Made by a program: the position numbers and the translations under genes | The notes under the pieces: model-generated | What the model was told of the DNA's origin: nothing | The model's input: the letters and a program-made list of their open reading frames with translations, nothing else | Databases searched by the model: none | In this document: piece by piece, positions 27,070-35,860 of the stretch | Layout of the letters: each line of letters starts with the position of its first letter | How positions within the stretch are numbered: position 1 is the stretch's first letter | Origin: Pseudoalteromonas sp. '520P1 No. 423' | Lineage (GTDB): Bacteria > Pseudomonadota > Gammaproteobacteria > Enterobacterales > Alteromonadaceae | DNA length: 64,000 bases | Direction of reading: 5' to 3' | Assembly (NCBI RefSeq): GCF_001269985.1 | Contig: NZ_BBZB01000001.1 | Location: 1,860,001 to 1,924,000 of the forward strand

Positions 27070-29361
27070 TTACTCTTCAGTATGAGTGAACTGATATTCC
27101 TTTACTGGTTGTGCGCCAAGTAAATGCTCAACAAAATAGTCCCAACGCTTTCTAATGAAATAATCACTATTATTTAAAAAGTGATCTTGGTTTGGATAAA
27201 TCATTAAATCAAAGTCTTTGTTTGCTTTGATTAATTGATTCACGAGCTGCATAGTTGCAGCCGGGTTAACATTTTCATCTAATTCACCATGAGCAAGCAG
27301 TAATTTACCTTTTAATTTGGCAACACTTTGCGGATTTAGGTTTGTTTGTTGATCCCAGTGTTCAGCGACTGGATAGCCTAACCATGTTTCATTCCAGCCT
27401 GTTTTATCTACTCTAAAATCATGATTACCAGAAGCGGCTACACCGACTTTAAAAAAGTCAGCATGTCTAAACATGGCCTGAGCTGTATCATAACCACCCG
27501 CAGAAAAACCATAAATCCCTACCTTATTAACATCTAAATATTTATGTTGCTTAGCCAGTGCTTTAATTGCGTATACATGATCATCTACTCCAGCAGACAA
27601 ATTTTGATAAGCCGCTAAGTGGAATTGTCGATCTCGCTTACTGGTGCCTCTACCATCCATTTTAATCACAATAAAGCCTAACTCAGCTAAAGATTGTGCT
27701 TGCTGATAATATGTCCAAAACGATTTAGGGGTAAAAAAGCCATGAGGGCCGGTATAGGTGGCATCAATCACAGGGTAACGTTTATTGACATTAAAGTTAC
27801 TCGGCTTATACATTAAGCCATATAATTGCGTATGTTGATCATCAGCGAGTACGCTAAAGGCTTCAGGTGCACGCCAGCCTAGCGTAATTAATTCACTTAT
27901 GTCGGGTGAGCCAACAGTTGTTACTAATTTTCCATCTAAAGTGCTGCGTACTGTATTTGTAGGTACACTTTTATGATCAGAAGCAATATCTACAAAGTAT
28001 TTAAAGTCAGGAGAAAGTCGCGTGCTGTGCTCTAGTGGTTCAGATGTTAATAAAGCTTGCTTTGTACCATCTAAATTCACTTTGTATAAATGGCGTAAAT
28101 AGGGATCTCTATCATTAAACCCACCTGAAGCTTCAAAATATAAAGTACGTGATTCTTCATCGACGCCTCTATTTGCACGAACATAGCAATCACATTGTGT
28201 GATTTTATTTTTGAGTTGTCCGTTTTTAAGGTCATATAAATAATAGTGTTGTGAGCCTGAACGTTGACTACTCCAGATCAATTCATTTGATTTTTGTAAT
28301 ATCCATATATTTTGTGCCCATGGGTCTAAAAATTGTGCTGATTTCTCTTCAACAATTAATCTTACTTGTTGGTTTTCAGGATTATATTCATGAAGGCTTA
28401 TACGCTTTTTTGCGCGAGCTTGGTCTATAAAGTAAAAACGGTTGTTATCTTCCCACCAACCCCAAATTGGGCCACCATAATAAGTTTGCTGTAGTTTAGG
28501 GGTATCTACTAAACTTACTTTTTTACTCGCTATATCAATTGAATAAATATCACCTAGTGGAATATGTTTATCACCTGCTAAGGGGTAATAATAGCTATAT
28601 AGTTTTGGTCTTAAGCCCTCATCATGGCTAGATTGCACTAAATGTAATTTACCAACTTTTCGGCGATCGAGCCTGTGCGTAATAACAGTACGACTGTCTG
28701 GCGCCCAAAATACATCCAGTTGCTGCTTTACATTTTTAGCATCTTTATTGATATAATTTTTTGGGTTCATATTGTTTACGGCATAAGGATAACCTTCGCT
28801 GCCATCAAAGGTTAGCTGAGTTACTTTATCCGTTTCATGTTCAGTTAAATACAAGTTCCATTGCTTTACACTTAATGAATATAAACCATTTGGCGAACTG
28901 TATTTTGGTTGAGTAGCGGCTGCTTTTTCAGCTAATTGAGTACATTGACTGGTATATAAGTTACATTTATAGTCTTGATTTTGGTAAACGAGTTTCAAAT
29001 GATTTTCGACTAAATCTAGTTTTTTTATGTCTATCGAAAAAATTTGCTCTGCATCATGGTTAATACTGAGTTTTAGTTTTTCATGATCAAATAATGGCGT
29101 AACAGAAGCTGAAGTGGGTTGTACTTTGAAATAACTTTTATTGCCTAATTTATCTTGCTCACTGTACCAAAAATCACTAGTTTGATTGATCCATTGTGGC
29201 TCAACAACCAAATTACGGACTTTAGCTGCTACATTTTTAGGTAAAAAATTTTCAGCCCTTTGATAATCGGCTTTAGTCACTTTGACTGATTGATTTTCTG
29301 CCGTTATCGAACAAGCAGTTAAGGATAAGCAAGTTATCAATAATCCAGCTTTTCTAAACAT
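27070..29361 (-). CDS. Dipeptidyl peptidase IV-type S9 peptidase, lipoprotein
   Basis: 763 residues from the ATG at 29361, chosen because GATGGAG precedes it (29373 is an alternative). A lipoprotein signal ends in LSLTAC (Cys about 17). The N-terminal two-thirds is a DPPIV_N beta-propeller (YWVFWAPDSRT-like VFWAPDSRTVITHRLDRR, GPIWGWWEDNNRFYF). The C-terminal alpha/beta hydrolase has the nucleophile in YGFSAGGYD, Asp in HGELDENVNP and His in PNQDHFLNN. It removes X-Pro or related dipeptides from peptides in the periplasm or at the surface. An 88-base octanucleotide repeat lies just upstream. Confidence 0.92.
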   Translation of the reverse strand: MFRKAGLLITCLSLTACSITAENQSVKVTKADYQRAENFLPKNVAAKVRNLVVEPQWINQTSDFWYSEQDKLGNKSYFKVQPTSASVTPLFDHEKLKLSINHDAEQIFSIDIKKLDLVENHLKLVYQNQDYKCNLYTSQCTQLAEKAAATQPKYSSPNGLYSLSVKQWNLYLTEHETDKVTQLTFDGSEGYPYAVNNMNPKNYINKDAKNVKQQLDVFWAPDSRTVITHRLDRRKVGKLHLVQSSHDEGLRPKLYSYYYPLAGDKHIPLGDIYSIDIASKKVSLVDTPKLQQTYYGGPIWGWWEDNNRFYFIDQARAKKRISLHEYNPENQQVRLIVEEKSAQFLDPWAQNIWILQKSNELIWSSQRSGSQHYYLYDLKNGQLKNKITQCDCYVRANRGVDEESRTLYFEASGGFNDRDPYLRHLYKVNLDGTKQALLTSEPLEHSTRLSPDFKYFVDIASDHKSVPTNTVRSTLDGKLVTTVGSPDISELITLGWRAPEAFSVLADDQHTQLYGLMYKPSNFNVNKRYPVIDATYTGPHGFFTPKSFWTYYQQAQSLAELGFIVIKMDGRGTSKRDRQFHLAAYQNLSAGVDDHVYAIKALAKQHKYLDVNKVGIYGFSAGGYDTAQAMFRHADFFKVGVAASGNHDFRVDKTGWNETWLGYPVAEHWDQQTNLNPQSVAKLKGKLLLAHGELDENVNPAATMQLVNQLIKANKDFDLMIYPNQDHFLNNSDYFIRKRWDYFVEHLLGAQPVKEYQFTHTEE

Positions 29362-29417
29362 ATTTATCTCCATCCCATATTATTTTCCTTACTATAATTT
29401 ATTTTATAAAGTATACA

Positions 29418-29505
29418 ATTGTTTTATTGTTTTATTGTTTTATTGTTTTATTGTTTTATTGTTTTATTGTTTTATTGTTTTATTGTTTTATTGTTTTATT
29501 GTTTT
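29418..29505. repeat. Octanucleotide microsatellite, ATTGTTTT x 11
   Basis: Eleven perfect copies of ATTGTTTT lie in the 247-base region between the divergent peptidase and DUF3667 genes, starting 57 bases upstream of the peptidase ATG. Because the unit is not coding, length changes would alter promoter spacing rather than reading frame. Perfect 8-mer arrays of this length are prone to slippage. Confidence 0.95.
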
Positions 29506-29608
29506 GGTTTTCTTAAATAAACGATTATAAAGTCAAATAAGAGAGCCATACTTTTCTTCTTGAAAACTAACCTTATAATGATATTCGCCATTATTTATTT
29601 TTAACTTA

Positions 29609-30310
29609 ATGATTAAACAAATGAATTGTAAAAATTGCCAAACACAACTTCAAGATGATACTAAATTTTGCTCATATTGCGGACAAAGAGCTTCAAGTCT
29701 AAATAGACCATTTCTTGATGTCGTAAAAGAGATGTCACATGAATTATTGGATATTGATGGTAAGCTGTGGCTTACGTTACGCACAATGCTTACTAAACCA
29801 GGCACATTGACACATGAGTTTAACCAAGGTAAACGGGTTAAATATACACCGCCTTTACGTTTATATCTTGTGATTAGCATACTGTTTCTCATAGTATTTT
29901 CTCAACCTTATCAAATGCTTGACCTCGGTGTTAAGTTTACAGAGTCAATGCTTAGTTATTATTCTAAAGTGATGTTTGTGCTTTTTCCTGTGTTTGCATT
30001 AATCGTTCAGGTATTTTTTCGACAAACATTTTATATTGGTAATTTAGTTTTCTCCATGCACTTGCATAGTATGGCGTATATTTTTCTAATGATTATCGCG
30101 CCTTTAGAAGTGATGGAGCAGTCTCATATCACGTTTTTATTGCTGCAATTTTTGCCTGTTATATATTTAACTTGGTATGTTTTAAGCGCTTTTAAGGTGG
30201 TTTATCAGCAAGCTTGGTTGTTAATTATTGTTAAAACTATGGCAATTTACATGATTTATATGGCGTTATTAGGCTTTGTTTTTGATGTGGTGTTCAAATA
30301 TATAACTTAA
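29609..30310 (+). CDS. DUF3667-type zinc-ribbon membrane protein
   Basis: 233 residues. An N-terminal zinc ribbon (CKNCQTQL ... FCSYCGQ, residues 6-26) is followed by 'RPFLDVVKEMSHELLDIDGKLW', 'TLRTMLTKPGTLTHEF', 'GKRVKYTPPLRLYLVIS', the family signature, and then four or five membrane segments. Inner membrane; function unknown. It starts at ATG 29609 or at the Met at 29621. It lies divergent to the DPP-IV gene across the octanucleotide repeat. Confidence 0.8.
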   Translation: MIKQMNCKNCQTQLQDDTKFCSYCGQRASSLNRPFLDVVKEMSHELLDIDGKLWLTLRTMLTKPGTLTHEFNQGKRVKYTPPLRLYLVISILFLIVFSQPYQMLDLGVKFTESMLSYYSKVMFVLFPVFALIVQVFFRQTFYIGNLVFSMHLHSMAYIFLMIIAPLEVMEQSHITFLLLQFLPVIYLTWYVLSAFKVVYQQAWLLIIVKTMAIYMIYMALLGFVFDVVFKYIT

Positions 30311-30345
30311 TTGAAATTGTTTTAAGACTAGAAAAATAAGACTCG

Positions 30346-30990
30346 CTACTTTGGAAAACATTCATCTAATGTATAACGCATTATTCCGACAGTTTGCTGT
30401 GCGCTCACTTGGCACATTTTAGTTGCTACTTGAGCGCCATAAATTGGTTTGAAGCGTTTTAAAATAGGAAGTTTACATAGTGTTGGTAAAATCCAGCTAC
30501 CAAGTTTTTCGCCTATTCTAACGTGATTACGCTCACCTAATAATAACGAAGGCTGAAAAATACATATACGTTCAAAACCTAGGCCCATTATTTTATTTTC
30601 TAACTCGCCTTTCATTTGTAAATATGCGTTTTTACTTGTTGCGTTTGAACCACTTGAAGATACTAAAAAATACTCAGAAACACCGTTATTGGCAGCGAGT
30701 TTTGCTGCTGTTAATTGGTAATCAACATCTATTATTCGCTGTGCCTCAGTGGACCCTGCTTGCTTTTTAGTTGTGCCTAAACATGAGAATAAAATATCCC
30801 CCAAAAAGGTCTGACTGTATTGTTCAAGCAAAGAAAAATCTACGACTTGATTTTCAATTTTTGGGTGTGAGTAATCAACAGTTTTGCGTGTGACAGCAAT
30901 AACTTTATTGATATGGGATTGCTGTGCCAGTTTTAATGTCAGATTTTGGCCAATTAACCCTGTTGCCCCAAGTACAATCGCTGTTTTCAT
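30346..30990 (-). CDS. NAD(P)-binding oxidoreductase, TIP30/HTATIP2-like atypical SDR
   Basis: 214 residues. The N-terminal GATGLIGQNL is the dinucleotide-binding loop. LFSCLGTTKKQAGS, VSSSGSN(A) and a QMKGELE block (in place of YxxxK) with FQPSLLLGER match atypical SDRs such as human TIP30 and the bacterial YbjT/NmrA-like proteins. Cytoplasmic; substrate unknown. It stands alone and converges with DUF3667. Confidence 0.78.
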   Translation of the reverse strand: MKTAIVLGATGLIGQNLTLKLAQQSHINKVIAVTRKTVDYSHPKIENQVVDFSLLEQYSQTFLGDILFSCLGTTKKQAGSTEAQRIIDVDYQLTAAKLAANNGVSEYFLVSSSGSNATSKNAYLQMKGELENKIMGLGFERICIFQPSLLLGERNHVRIGEKLGSWILPTLCKLPILKRFKPIYGAQVATKMCQVSAQQTVGIMRYTLDECFPK

Positions 30991-31137
30991 ATTGTTTAGT
31001 TGTTATATTTTAATATAGAGATAGTAAAAGAATGGGAATAAATAAGCTATCTAATGTCACTGTAAAGCACAATACGATTCAACCCAGACAGGTAGTAAGC
31101 TCTGATTTACCAGGGCTATAGCCATGAGAGTCACTCC

Positions 31138-32397
31138 CTAGGGCGCTTTTTTGCTTTCATTTGTCACCGAATTAGCTGTCGAAAAAACATCGTCAATTGG
31201 ATAACCATCAGCAATTAGCTGGTGTTCTATCTGAAATAATCGAATGGCACGTCTGGTTTTAGGACCCCAAATACCATCTGGCTCGCCTAATTCAAATTCT
31301 AGGGTATTAAGTTGGTTCTGCAGGTTTTTCATTGCAGTAACAGTATAAGGTTTCACTTTGGTTTGTTTCTTTGAAAGTTTTAAACCGCTAGCACCAATTA
31401 ATTTATTAGCTAATATTCCAACAGATAATGCATAACTTTTTGATAAATTCCACGTCATGATCACATTAAAATTTGGGTAGAGTAAAAATGCGGGGCCTTT
31501 ATGGCCTGAAGGCAGGTAAAGTTCAGCCTCAATATCGTAAGTAGATAATGGTTGATTGTTCGATTTTTTAACACCTAGTTCTTTAAAATAGCGAGTTGGG
31601 TAGTATTGATCGAACGCTATTTTTTCATAGGCAAAGCTATCTGATAAGTTAACTTCTCTTCCCCAGCGCTCTTTAGTTTGCCAGCCTATTTTATTTAAAT
31701 AATTCGCAGCCGTTGTTAACGCATCAATTTCGCTTTGCCAAACATCAACTTTTCCATCATTATCGCCATCAACTGCATACTTTAAAAATGATGAAGGCAT
31801 AAATTGCATATGCCCCATAGCACCAGCCCAAGAGCCCTGCAGCTGTTTAGTGGTTACTTGTTTTGTTTCAATTAGGGTGAATAAATCTAACAGTTCCAGT
31901 GTGAAAAATTCGCTACGGCGTTCATCACACGCTAATGTCGCTAAAGAGTTTATTATCGACATTTTACCCTTAATTTTACCATAAACTGTTTCTAAGCCCC
32001 AAAAAGAGACCAAATATTCGCGTGGCACACCGTATTCTTTCTCTAATGAGTCAAACAGCTCTTCATGTTGTTTTAATTTTTGTTTTCCTACTCTCACATG
32101 AAAAGAGGTTACTCTAGCTTTAATATATTGCTCAAAAGTTTGGGTAAATTCAGGCTGTTTTTTATCGTATGAAATGACTTGTTCTATCGGGGAGATATCA
32201 TCAATAATAGTTTGGGTGATGTAAGGCGAAAAACCTTCGGTTTCAGCGCGTTCTGCTAAATTAATTTTACACTGCGCAAAATTGTTATCTGCAATTACAG
32301 CATGTGCCAACGATGGAAAAAGTGAACAAATAAAAAATAATTTTTTGATACTAAAAACATAACTAATTTGATTAACAAAAAGCTTTAAAAAGACCAT
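31138..32397 (-). CDS. Lytic murein transglycosylase, MltB type with PG-binding domain
   Basis: About 419 residues from the Met at 32397 (AGGAAG upstream), giving a signal peptide ending SLAHA; a start at 32451 is also possible. The MltB catalytic domain shows the active-site Glu in VSFWGLETVYGKIKG, then NSLATLACDERRSEFF, GSWAGAMGHMQFMPSSF and DGDNDGKVDVW. A peptidoglycan-binding domain 1 forms the C-terminus (LEFELGEPDGIWGPKTRRAIRLFQ). It cleaves glycan strands to 1,6-anhydro products in the periplasm. There is no lipobox, so it may be soluble. Confidence 0.92.
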   Translation of the reverse strand: MVFLKLFVNQISYVFSIKKLFFICSLFPSLAHAVIADNNFAQCKINLAERAETEGFSPYITQTIIDDISPIEQVISYDKKQPEFTQTFEQYIKARVTSFHVRVGKQKLKQHEELFDSLEKEYGVPREYLVSFWGLETVYGKIKGKMSIINSLATLACDERRSEFFTLELLDLFTLIETKQVTTKQLQGSWAGAMGHMQFMPSSFLKYAVDGDNDGKVDVWQSEIDALTTAANYLNKIGWQTKERWGREVNLSDSFAYEKIAFDQYYPTRYFKELGVKKSNNQPLSTYDIEAELYLPSGHKGPAFLLYPNFNVIMTWNLSKSYALSVGILANKLIGASGLKLSKKQTKVKPYTVTAMKNLQNQLNTLEFELGEPDGIWGPKTRRAIRLFQIEHQLIADGYPIDDVFSTANSVTNESKKAP

Positions 32398-32674
32398 TAG
32401 CGGGACTTCCTTGAATAAAACGGTAAGTAAAAATTGGTGATACTTATACAATGTCGAATTTTAACATGAATAACAAGGTATAGAAGTTAGCATCATAAAA
32501 TTAATTAAATTAGTGTGATTTCGTTAGCTATCATTGAATAGACGATTTTATAACAAACTTTAAAGTGTCAGTAGGTTGGTACCGTTTATTTGCATTCTTT
32601 TTTATTGAAAGAGATCTTTTTAATCCCGCTGTTCGTATATGGCTAGTTAAATAAATATTAATTAGAGCAGGTTT

Positions 32675-33754
32675 ATGAAATACCAAGGTAATCCAAATTT
32701 CTCCCATAAGCAACAAGATAAAATTGGTGTATTGATAACAAATTTGGGCACGCCAGATGCTCCTAAAAAAAAGGAATTGAAACGTTATTTACGAGAGTTT
32801 TTATCTGATCCTCGCGTTGTTGAGGTACCACGCTTAATTTGGTGGATGATACTGAATTTTGTTATTTTAAATATTCGCCCAAGAAGATCTGCGCATGCTT
32901 ATAGTACTGTTTGGACTGGACGTGGCTCACCACTTTTATTTCATACACAAGACCAAACGGACGCATTACGTAAAAAACTGACAGAACAATATGGTGATAA
33001 TATTGTAGTGGAATTTGCAATGCGATATGGCTCTCCCTCGGTTGATTCAGTAATCAGTAAAATGCTAGACCAAGGTGTACGTAAATTAGCTGTATTACCA
33101 CTTTATCCGCAGTATTGTGCTTCTACAACGGCATCAACTTTTGATGCCGTAGCAAATAGTTTTGCGAAAAAACGACTTATTCCAGAGTTACGTTTTATTA
33201 ATCATTACCATGATTTTCCCTATTATATTAATGCCGTAGCAAATAAAATTCGTCAGCATTGGCAGCTGAATGGCAGGGCGGATAAATTGATATTTACTTA
33301 TCATGGGATCCCTAAGCGCTATTTAACTAATGGAGACCCATATCACTGTGAATGTTATAAAACTTCTCGTTTAATTGCTGAAAATTTAGGTTTAAGCAAA
33401 GGGGAATATATGGTTACTTTTCAATCTCGATTTGGCAGAGAAGAGTGGTTACAGCCTTATACCGATAAAACCCTTATGTCTTTACCAGAACAAGGTGTTA
33501 AATCTGTGCAGTTAGTTTGCCCTGGTTTTTCTGCTGACTGTTTAGAAACAATAGAAGAGATAGGCATCGAAAATAGGGATTATTTCATAGAAGCTGGTGG
33601 AGAGCGTTATGAATATATTGAAGCACTCAATGCAGAGCCAGAACACATTGAAATGATGTCTGAGTTATTGGCGCAAAATCTGCTGGGTTGGTCAGATAAT
33701 AATGATACTGAAAAACGTTTTCAATTGGCAAAAGAATTAGGTGCGGCTCAGTAA
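32675..33754 (+). CDS. hemH: Ferrochelatase
   Basis: 359 residues. It inserts Fe(II) into protoporphyrin IX in the last step of heme synthesis. Family blocks are complete: GVLITNLGTPDAP, LREFLSDPRVVEVPR, GSPLLFHTQDQ, AMRYGSPS, LPLYPQYCASTT, the metal-binding His in FTYHGIPKRY, the FQSRFGREEWLQPYT core and the Glu pair in CPGFSADCLETIEEI. Two Cys near CECYKTS could be part of an iron-sulfur ligand set. Cytoplasmic, membrane-associated. AGAGCAGG precedes the ATG. It is monocistronic. Confidence 0.96.
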   Translation: MKYQGNPNFSHKQQDKIGVLITNLGTPDAPKKKELKRYLREFLSDPRVVEVPRLIWWMILNFVILNIRPRRSAHAYSTVWTGRGSPLLFHTQDQTDALRKKLTEQYGDNIVVEFAMRYGSPSVDSVISKMLDQGVRKLAVLPLYPQYCASTTASTFDAVANSFAKKRLIPELRFINHYHDFPYYINAVANKIRQHWQLNGRADKLIFTYHGIPKRYLTNGDPYHCECYKTSRLIAENLGLSKGEYMVTFQSRFGREEWLQPYTDKTLMSLPEQGVKSVQLVCPGFSADCLETIEEIGIENRDYFIEAGGERYEYIEALNAEPEHIEMMSELLAQNLLGWSDNNDTEKRFQLAKELGAAQ

Positions 33755-33841
33755 GTTAGATTAGACTTCACATTGACCAATTACGAGCTAGCACTTTTAA
33801 TAGCAGTAATTGGTTATGTCTATTAAATTGTCACTGTTGAT

Positions 33842-34229
33842 ATGTTATTTTCTCGATATAAATTAAAAGCGATTAAACTTCCAGAGCGATCTTATACTGA
33901 GCATGTAGATAAAACTTTTTCGAAGGACCCTGAGCTTCTTTATAATTGACCGACTTTATCGGAGTCAGGATTATATAAAATGTTAAAAAGTGGTCGAGTA
34001 GAGTTTTTAATTGCTGTGCCAACATCTGCAAATTATTTATTGGATGACTCTGCTTATGGGTTTGATTCTTTGGCTATTGGGAATTGAAACATACGGTGTT
34101 GCCTATATTGGTTGTAGTAATTCGGCTTGGGTTAAAAAAGTGATCCAAAAAATTAATACAGTATTGATAGACATTAAATCTACTGTCGCTTATTTTAACG
34201 CGATGTCGAGTTGGTTACCGAAAGAATAA
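33842..34229 (+). pseudogene. Periplasmic solute-binding-type protein, decayed C-terminal part
   Basis: The frame from 33842 reads IKLPERSYTEHVDKTFSK, hits TGA at 33947, and continues in the same frame as PTLSESGLYKMLKSGRVEFLIAVP. It then needs a frameshift near 34085 to reach ETYGVAYIGCSNSAWVKKV...MSSWLPKE. The 'L..GRVEF' and 'YIGCSNSAW.KKVI.KIN' blocks resemble the amino-acid-binding-like secreted proteins of gammaproteobacteria (TIGR02285 type). With one nonsense codon, one frameshift and no N-terminus it is not functional. Confidence 0.6.
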
Positions 34230-34397
34230 GTAAATCAAGACTATAGCACGTATTATAAAAACCATTTTTCTGAAAAATTCAAATTAAACACACCATATTA
34301 AAACAATCTCATTTTAATTTATTATCACTTAGTGGCTATCGCTGTTTGTTTTTTATACTAGTTCCGTTGAACTTATTTGATATTTCTATCGTATTAA

Positions 34398-34419
34398 ACT
34401 TTACAATCTTTTGTAAAGT
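34398..34419 (+). promoter_or_regulatory. Palindrome ahead of the DUF2189 gene
   Basis: ACTTTACAA and TTGTAAAGT form a perfect 9-base inverted repeat with a 4-base centre, ending just before the AGGAG ribosome site and 11 bases before the ATG. It may be an operator or an mRNA hairpin limiting translation. Confidence 0.45.
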
Positions 34420-34430
34420 AGGAGTCTGAA

Positions 34431-35234
34431 ATGGCTGAAACACATGTAGAGAGTAATAAGGTAAAGTCAAAAAACATAAAAAATAGAGAGTTTAGTAGGA
34501 TTATTGATTCTAATATTGTTTCAACTTTTTCTCCTTTTCATTGGTTGAGCTTAGCAGTAAAAGATTTTATAAATGCGCCAATGATTGCAATGGTATACGG
34601 TATCGTATTTAGTATTATACCTATTAGTATCTGTTTTTTAGTCATATCCACTCAAAACCATTTAATCATACTTCCTTCAATTGTTGCATTTGCTCTCGTA
34701 GGCCCTGCGTTTGCTACAGGCTTATATGACGTTGCTTGGGAGTTAGAAAAAGGGCACAAACCCACATTCAAACATAGTTTAAAGTCTATGTTTAGAAACC
34801 CCGTTGGTGAATGGGGCTTTGCTTTATTACTTGTGATTATTATGATTGCTTGGATGAGAATTGCTGCGCTGATCCATGTTTTATATCCAAGCTATGCCGA
34901 TCCTACACTGGAGCAGCTCATTAACTTTCTGGCTATGGGTACTGCTGCTGGGGCGATAATATCAACAGTCGTTTTTACTTTGTCTGCCTTTACACCACAA
35001 ATGATGATAGAGCGTCGCGTTGATATTATGACTGCCATTATCACCTCAATTAAAGCGGTTAATAAAAATGCATTTACCATGTTTGTTTGGGCATTGATCA
35101 TTGTAGCTATGGTTGCTTTTAGTGTTTTGACTTTTGGATTTGGCTTCATCATCACCATGCCACTTCTTGCATTTGCTAGTTGGCATGCCTACATAGCCGT
35201 CATTAAAACGAAACGACATCGTGATTATGAATAA
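34431..35234 (+). CDS. DUF2189 integral membrane protein
   Basis: 267 residues. After a polar N-terminus, six membrane segments follow with the DUF2189 signature: 'FHWLSLAVKDFINAPMIAMVYG', 'ALVGPAFATGLYDVAWELEKGHKPT' and 'GFIITMPLLAFASWHAY'. It is inner membrane, with function unknown; relatives are often found near cytochrome oxidase genes, but not here. Strong ribosome site AGGAG. Confidence 0.85.
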   Translation: MAETHVESNKVKSKNIKNREFSRIIDSNIVSTFSPFHWLSLAVKDFINAPMIAMVYGIVFSIIPISICFLVISTQNHLIILPSIVAFALVGPAFATGLYDVAWELEKGHKPTFKHSLKSMFRNPVGEWGFALLLVIIMIAWMRIAALIHVLYPSYADPTLEQLINFLAMGTAAGAIISTVVFTLSAFTPQMMIERRVDIMTAIITSIKAVNKNAFTMFVWALIIVAMVAFSVLTFGFGFIITMPLLAFASWHAYIAVIKTKRHRDYE

Positions 35235-35418
35235 ATGTGGCGTTAAAAGTTGAATCGAAATTTATGACATTTGGCTAACTCCAATAATACTGGTTAGCCA
35301 AAACCATCTTGTTACAATCTTGATTTTATTTTGAGACTCAATCGAGGAAAATAGAATAGATTGAGTCTAAGATATTAATCTAATTAACTAAGTTTTATTA
35401 ATTCATCAAGACTTAATA

Positions 35419-35727
35419 TTAGTCTTCAGGTCCTTTCATCGTAAATACTAAATGTTTACGCATATTTTTTAAGATAACCCCTTTTTTCATCATTGCTGCG
35501 CTTAAGCGTTTTTGCCACTTTAGTAAATCGGGTTCTGCACTTGCTAATGCTTGCTCATTTTCAAATTGAAAACAAAGTAATAATGAACCTGGAAATAAGT
35601 GATATTCAACATCAAACCAACATTGCAGCATGCCCGGGATTTCTGCGCGAGCTTGCTCTTCCAGCATATCGGCAGTATTCATTACAAGGTCTTGTTGTTT
35701 TTGTTGTACTTTAGAGAGTTTCTTCAT
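35419..35727 (-). CDS. Conserved hypothetical protein, about 102 residues
   Basis: The start is the ATG at 35727, with GGAA before it; an upstream TTG is unlikely. It opens with a helical, Gln/Lys-rich segment (KVQQKQQDLVMNTADMLEEQA), followed by an alternating beta/alpha pattern (MLQCWFDVEYHLFPGSLLLCFQF) and a basic end. No signal peptide. I do not recognise the family; it behaves like a small cytoplasmic regulator. Confidence 0.6.
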   Translation of the reverse strand: MKKLSKVQQKQQDLVMNTADMLEEQARAEIPGMLQCWFDVEYHLFPGSLLLCFQFENEQALASAEPDLLKWQKRLSAAMMKKGVILKNMRKHLVFTMKGPED

Positions 35728-35860
35728 GGAGTATTCCAAAATGAGAAGGCAAAAAGTGAAACCTGAAAGCTGATTATAACTAAACTAATAGAGTGCAAGC
35801 AACGTAAGAACAGAGATATTAATATTAATGGGGTCGAGATGTAGTACCAACTGAGATTGA

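Noticed and set aside
34011..34229. Independent 72-residue gene
   Set aside because: It lacks a ribosome site and its sequence completes the decayed solute-binding protein in a shifted frame.
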